From a virus: a DNA stretch of 24,784 nt. The stretch is taken from positions 1-24,784 of the IMG/VR virus record IMGVR_UViG_3300005825_000209. One strand, 5' to 3'. Positions 23,188 to 24,784 of the stretch are shown here, in pieces. How positions within the stretch are numbered: the first letter of the stretch is position 1; each line of letters opens with the position of its first letter. The notes under the pieces are model-generated. The model had not been told where the DNA came from and did no database searches. It saw only the letters and a list, made by a program, of their open reading frames with translations. The position numbers were made by a program, and so were the translations under genes.

Positions 23188-23958
23188 ATGTATTTGCAAC
23201 GCGAAGAAATGGATCGTTTGTCCGAAGGCAGTGTGGAGGATTTCATGGCGCATGTTTTGGAGAAGGCGAACGCCGAGAGCCAAACGCCCTTGTCGATTTT
23301 TGCCACGCATCGTGACCACGCCTTTGCGGTCGCGGGTGACAAAGTTGTTCGACTTGAGTGGGAGGGGAAGGGGGACGAGATGGTCGTCAAGATTTTGGAT
23401 GCTGGCGTGACCTTGACCCAAGAGTCGGAGGATTCGCCTCGGAACGTGGCTGACCAGCTCAAAGCGAGCGTCGCAGAGCTTCTGGACGACAATTCTCCGC
23501 CCAGCTGCAATCGATTGCAGTCGCTCGTGATGATTTTGGGCGAGTCCGCGGGCTACTGGATGGACGATCTGACACGGCGCGTTCGAGAGCAGGAGGAGGC
23601 AATCGCACGACTGGGGCGGGACGCGAGCGCGTCGATTTCCGAGGGTCGTCGCGAGGCCCTTCTTTCGGGGATCCCCAAAACTCCCTATGCTCGATTGAGC
23701 GCAGTCCAGCTTCCGGAGTTCGAAGGTGAGCTTCGGTCTTCGCTTACGCACTTGGCCGAGATGGCGGATGTGCTCTCACGCTCAAAACCACCGGCCGCCA
23801 GACACCTCGATGGATTGGTTTCGACCATTGACGCCGCTCTTGCGCTAGCCAAGCCCGATGAATTGGCACTACTTGCAGAGTGCCACGATCTTTTTGCGAG
23901 TGCGCTTGGCCGGGTGATACTCATGGACGAGAACGTAGAAGCAGGAACGAAGCAATGA
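23188..23958 (+). CDS. Hypothetical protein after portal (256 aa)
   Basis: ATG 23188 abuts the portal stop, so translation is probably coupled. Residues 1-90 are mixed alpha/beta (TPLSIFATHRDHAFAVAGDK, then VVRLEWEGKGDEMVVKILD). From 95 the protein is mostly helical with coiled-coil character (DDLTRRVREQEEAIARLGRD). I do not recognise it. In T4-like gene order, small head genes and the prohead protease and scaffold follow the portal, so a head-assembly role is plausible. No Ser-His protease motif is evident. The third palindromic element lies in frame at about residues 104-111 (PSCNRLQ), inside the coding sequence. Confidence 0.6.
   Translation: MYLQREEMDRLSEGSVEDFMAHVLEKANAESQTPLSIFATHRDHAFAVAGDKVVRLEWEGKGDEMVVKILDAGVTLTQESEDSPRNVADQLKASVAELLDDNSPPSCNRLQSLVMILGESAGYWMDDLTRRVREQEEAIARLGRDASASISEGRREALLSGIPKTPYARLSAVQLPEFEGELRSSLTHLAEMADVLSRSKPPAARHLDGLVSTIDAALALAKPDELALLAECHDLFASALGRVILMDENVEAGTKQ
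23495..23520. repeat. Palindromic element, copy 3, inside a coding region
   Basis: The perfect palindrome CTGCAATCGATTGCAG (23505-23520) with its left flank matches copy 2 at 25 of 26 bases (23495-23520). It is read in frame as Ser-Pro-Pro-Ser-Cys-Asn-Arg-Leu-Gln without a stop codon. Presence inside a gene argues that the element is not solely an intergenic terminator or operator. Confidence 0.9.
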
Positions 23959-24784
23959 ATCGGTATCTTCAAGTGTCAAGCATGAACCTCGCTGAGGACC
24001 TCGCGGCAGCGGGGATCCCGTTTGCGCCGCAGGATCTTCCGGCGATCGCAGCGGCGGACGCTCATTCTCTTATTGCGATTGCGGGCCTTGGCGATCGTGC
24101 GAGGAGCCGTCGTCAGGCGAGTCTCGTTGAGCAAGCGGAGGCTGGCGCTTCGGCGCATGATCCAATCGATGGCCCTTACATGACGCGTGAGCTCATGACT
24201 CGTGTCTTGGAATTGCCGTTTGGAGCGATGAAGGCGGAGGACTTTGCGGCGCTCATTGGCGAACTTGAATCCAAAGAAGTGCCGGCTGGCGATAACGATC
24301 TTGCCGAGCAAGTTGTCGAGTTTATGTCGATTCTTGGAGACATTCGCGAGTCCAAAGGGAGCCCGCTTGATAGTCGCCTGGTCAATCGCGAAACGCTGGC
24401 GCGAATTGTTGCACTACCTTTGGATCGCTTGTCCGAGGAGGACCTCCAAGAGCTCATGGTGGAGCTTTCGGCCAAAGAATTGCCCGAGGATGACGCGACG
24501 TTGGCCCGGTTGCATGGGGACGTCGTGGTTGCCCTGCAAGAGGCAACGCGCATCGCTCGAAGAGTTCAAGCGGGCAAGATCATCGGGACGAAGCGAACGT
24601 CCGGCAAGAAGCGAATTGAGGGCATGAAGTACCGGCGCAAGCCGACGGCCAAGCGGGCGACTCGAAAGCGCGCGAAACGACGAGCGGCCGGAAAATTCAG
24701 CCAGGCTGAAAAGAAAAATATTCGACGCAGTGGCGAGACTGTCAGTGACCGAAAACAGGCGGCTCGACGAAGCGTTTACGGAGA
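23955..24784 (+). CDS. Hypothetical protein, partial, duplicated domain and basic tail
   Basis: The ATG at 23955 overlaps the previous stop (ATGA), and the frame stays open to the window end, giving 276 residues without a stop. Residues about 75-125 (PYMTRELMTRVLELPFGAMK, EDFAALIGELESKEVP, then an LAEQV helix) align with about 140-190 (SRLVNRETLARIVALPLDRL, EDLQELMVELSAKELP, then an LARLH helix), so the middle is an internal duplication. From about 205 the sequence is very basic (KRATRKRAKRRAAGKFS), suggesting nucleic-acid contact or a precursor segment. I do not recognise it. By its place after the portal it may be a head or scaffold protein; its 3' end lies outside the window. Confidence 0.7.
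   Translation, partial: MNRYLQVSSMNLAEDLAAAGIPFAPQDLPAIAAADAHSLIAIAGLGDRARSRRQASLVEQAEAGASAHDPIDGPYMTRELMTRVLELPFGAMKAEDFAALIGELESKEVPAGDNDLAEQVVEFMSILGDIRESKGSPLDSRLVNRETLARIVALPLDRLSEEDLQELMVELSAKELPEDDATLARLHGDVVVALQEATRIARRVQAGKIIGTKRTSGKKRIEGMKYRRKPTAKRATRKRAKRRAAGKFSQAEKKNIRRSGETVSDRKQAARRSVYG

Overview
The window is a stretch of a tailed double-stranded DNA phage (or prophage) genome. Every gene I accept is on the + strand. They are tightly packed, with ATGA or GTGA stop-start overlaps at many junctions, and the run includes a terminase large subunit and a T4 gp20-like portal protein. That portal type suggests a contractile-tailed (myovirus-like) phage. The sequence is visibly GC-rich (GCG, TCG and GAG codons dominate), but nothing fixes the host. 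The window cuts into the genome on both sides; the last gene is open at the right edge.

Layout: (1) 18-2328: small genes of unknown function, one a KhpA-like KH-domain protein and one carrying three 24-residue tandem repeats. (2) 2321-7577: a replication block made of a DnaC-like helicase loader, a DnaB-like helicase, an unknown gene, an RRM RNA-binding protein, a DnaG-like primase and a single-stranded DNA-binding protein with an SSB-type DDDDIPF tail, closed by a strong terminator at 7623-7648. (3) 7664-10163: a superfamily 2 helicase, then about 350 bases without a gene holding three 20-base direct repeats, a hairpin and a promoter, then a MerR-like helix-turn-helix gene closed by a second strong terminator. 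(4) 10264-16900: a recombination and nuclease block made of a RecA-like recombinase with a cysteine-rich insert, a double winged-helix protein, a small membrane protein, a PD-(D/E)XK resolvase-like nuclease, a Cas4/RecB-type nuclease, a RuvC-like resolvase and a helical protein. (5) 17003-24784: packaging and head genes, with a candidate small terminase, the large terminase split by a 402-residue LAGLIDADG intein inside its P-loop, the portal, and two unrecognised genes.

How they fit together: the loader, helicase, primase and SSB form a largely self-sufficient fork. The SF2 helicase, RecA-like protein, nucleases and two different resolvase types would support recombination-dependent replication and clear branched DNA before the terminase-portal motor packages it.

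The observations most worth a second look are: a 19-base core built on a perfect 16-bp palindrome, present three times (before the primase gene, before the recA-like gene, and in frame inside a head-region gene); an iteron-like repeat cluster that could be an origin or operator; two different RNA-binding folds (KH and RRM) in one phage; a RecA-like protein with a six-cysteine insert; the terminase intein; and a recurrent intergenic TTGACRAAC motif. No tRNA, rRNA or CRISPR array was seen.
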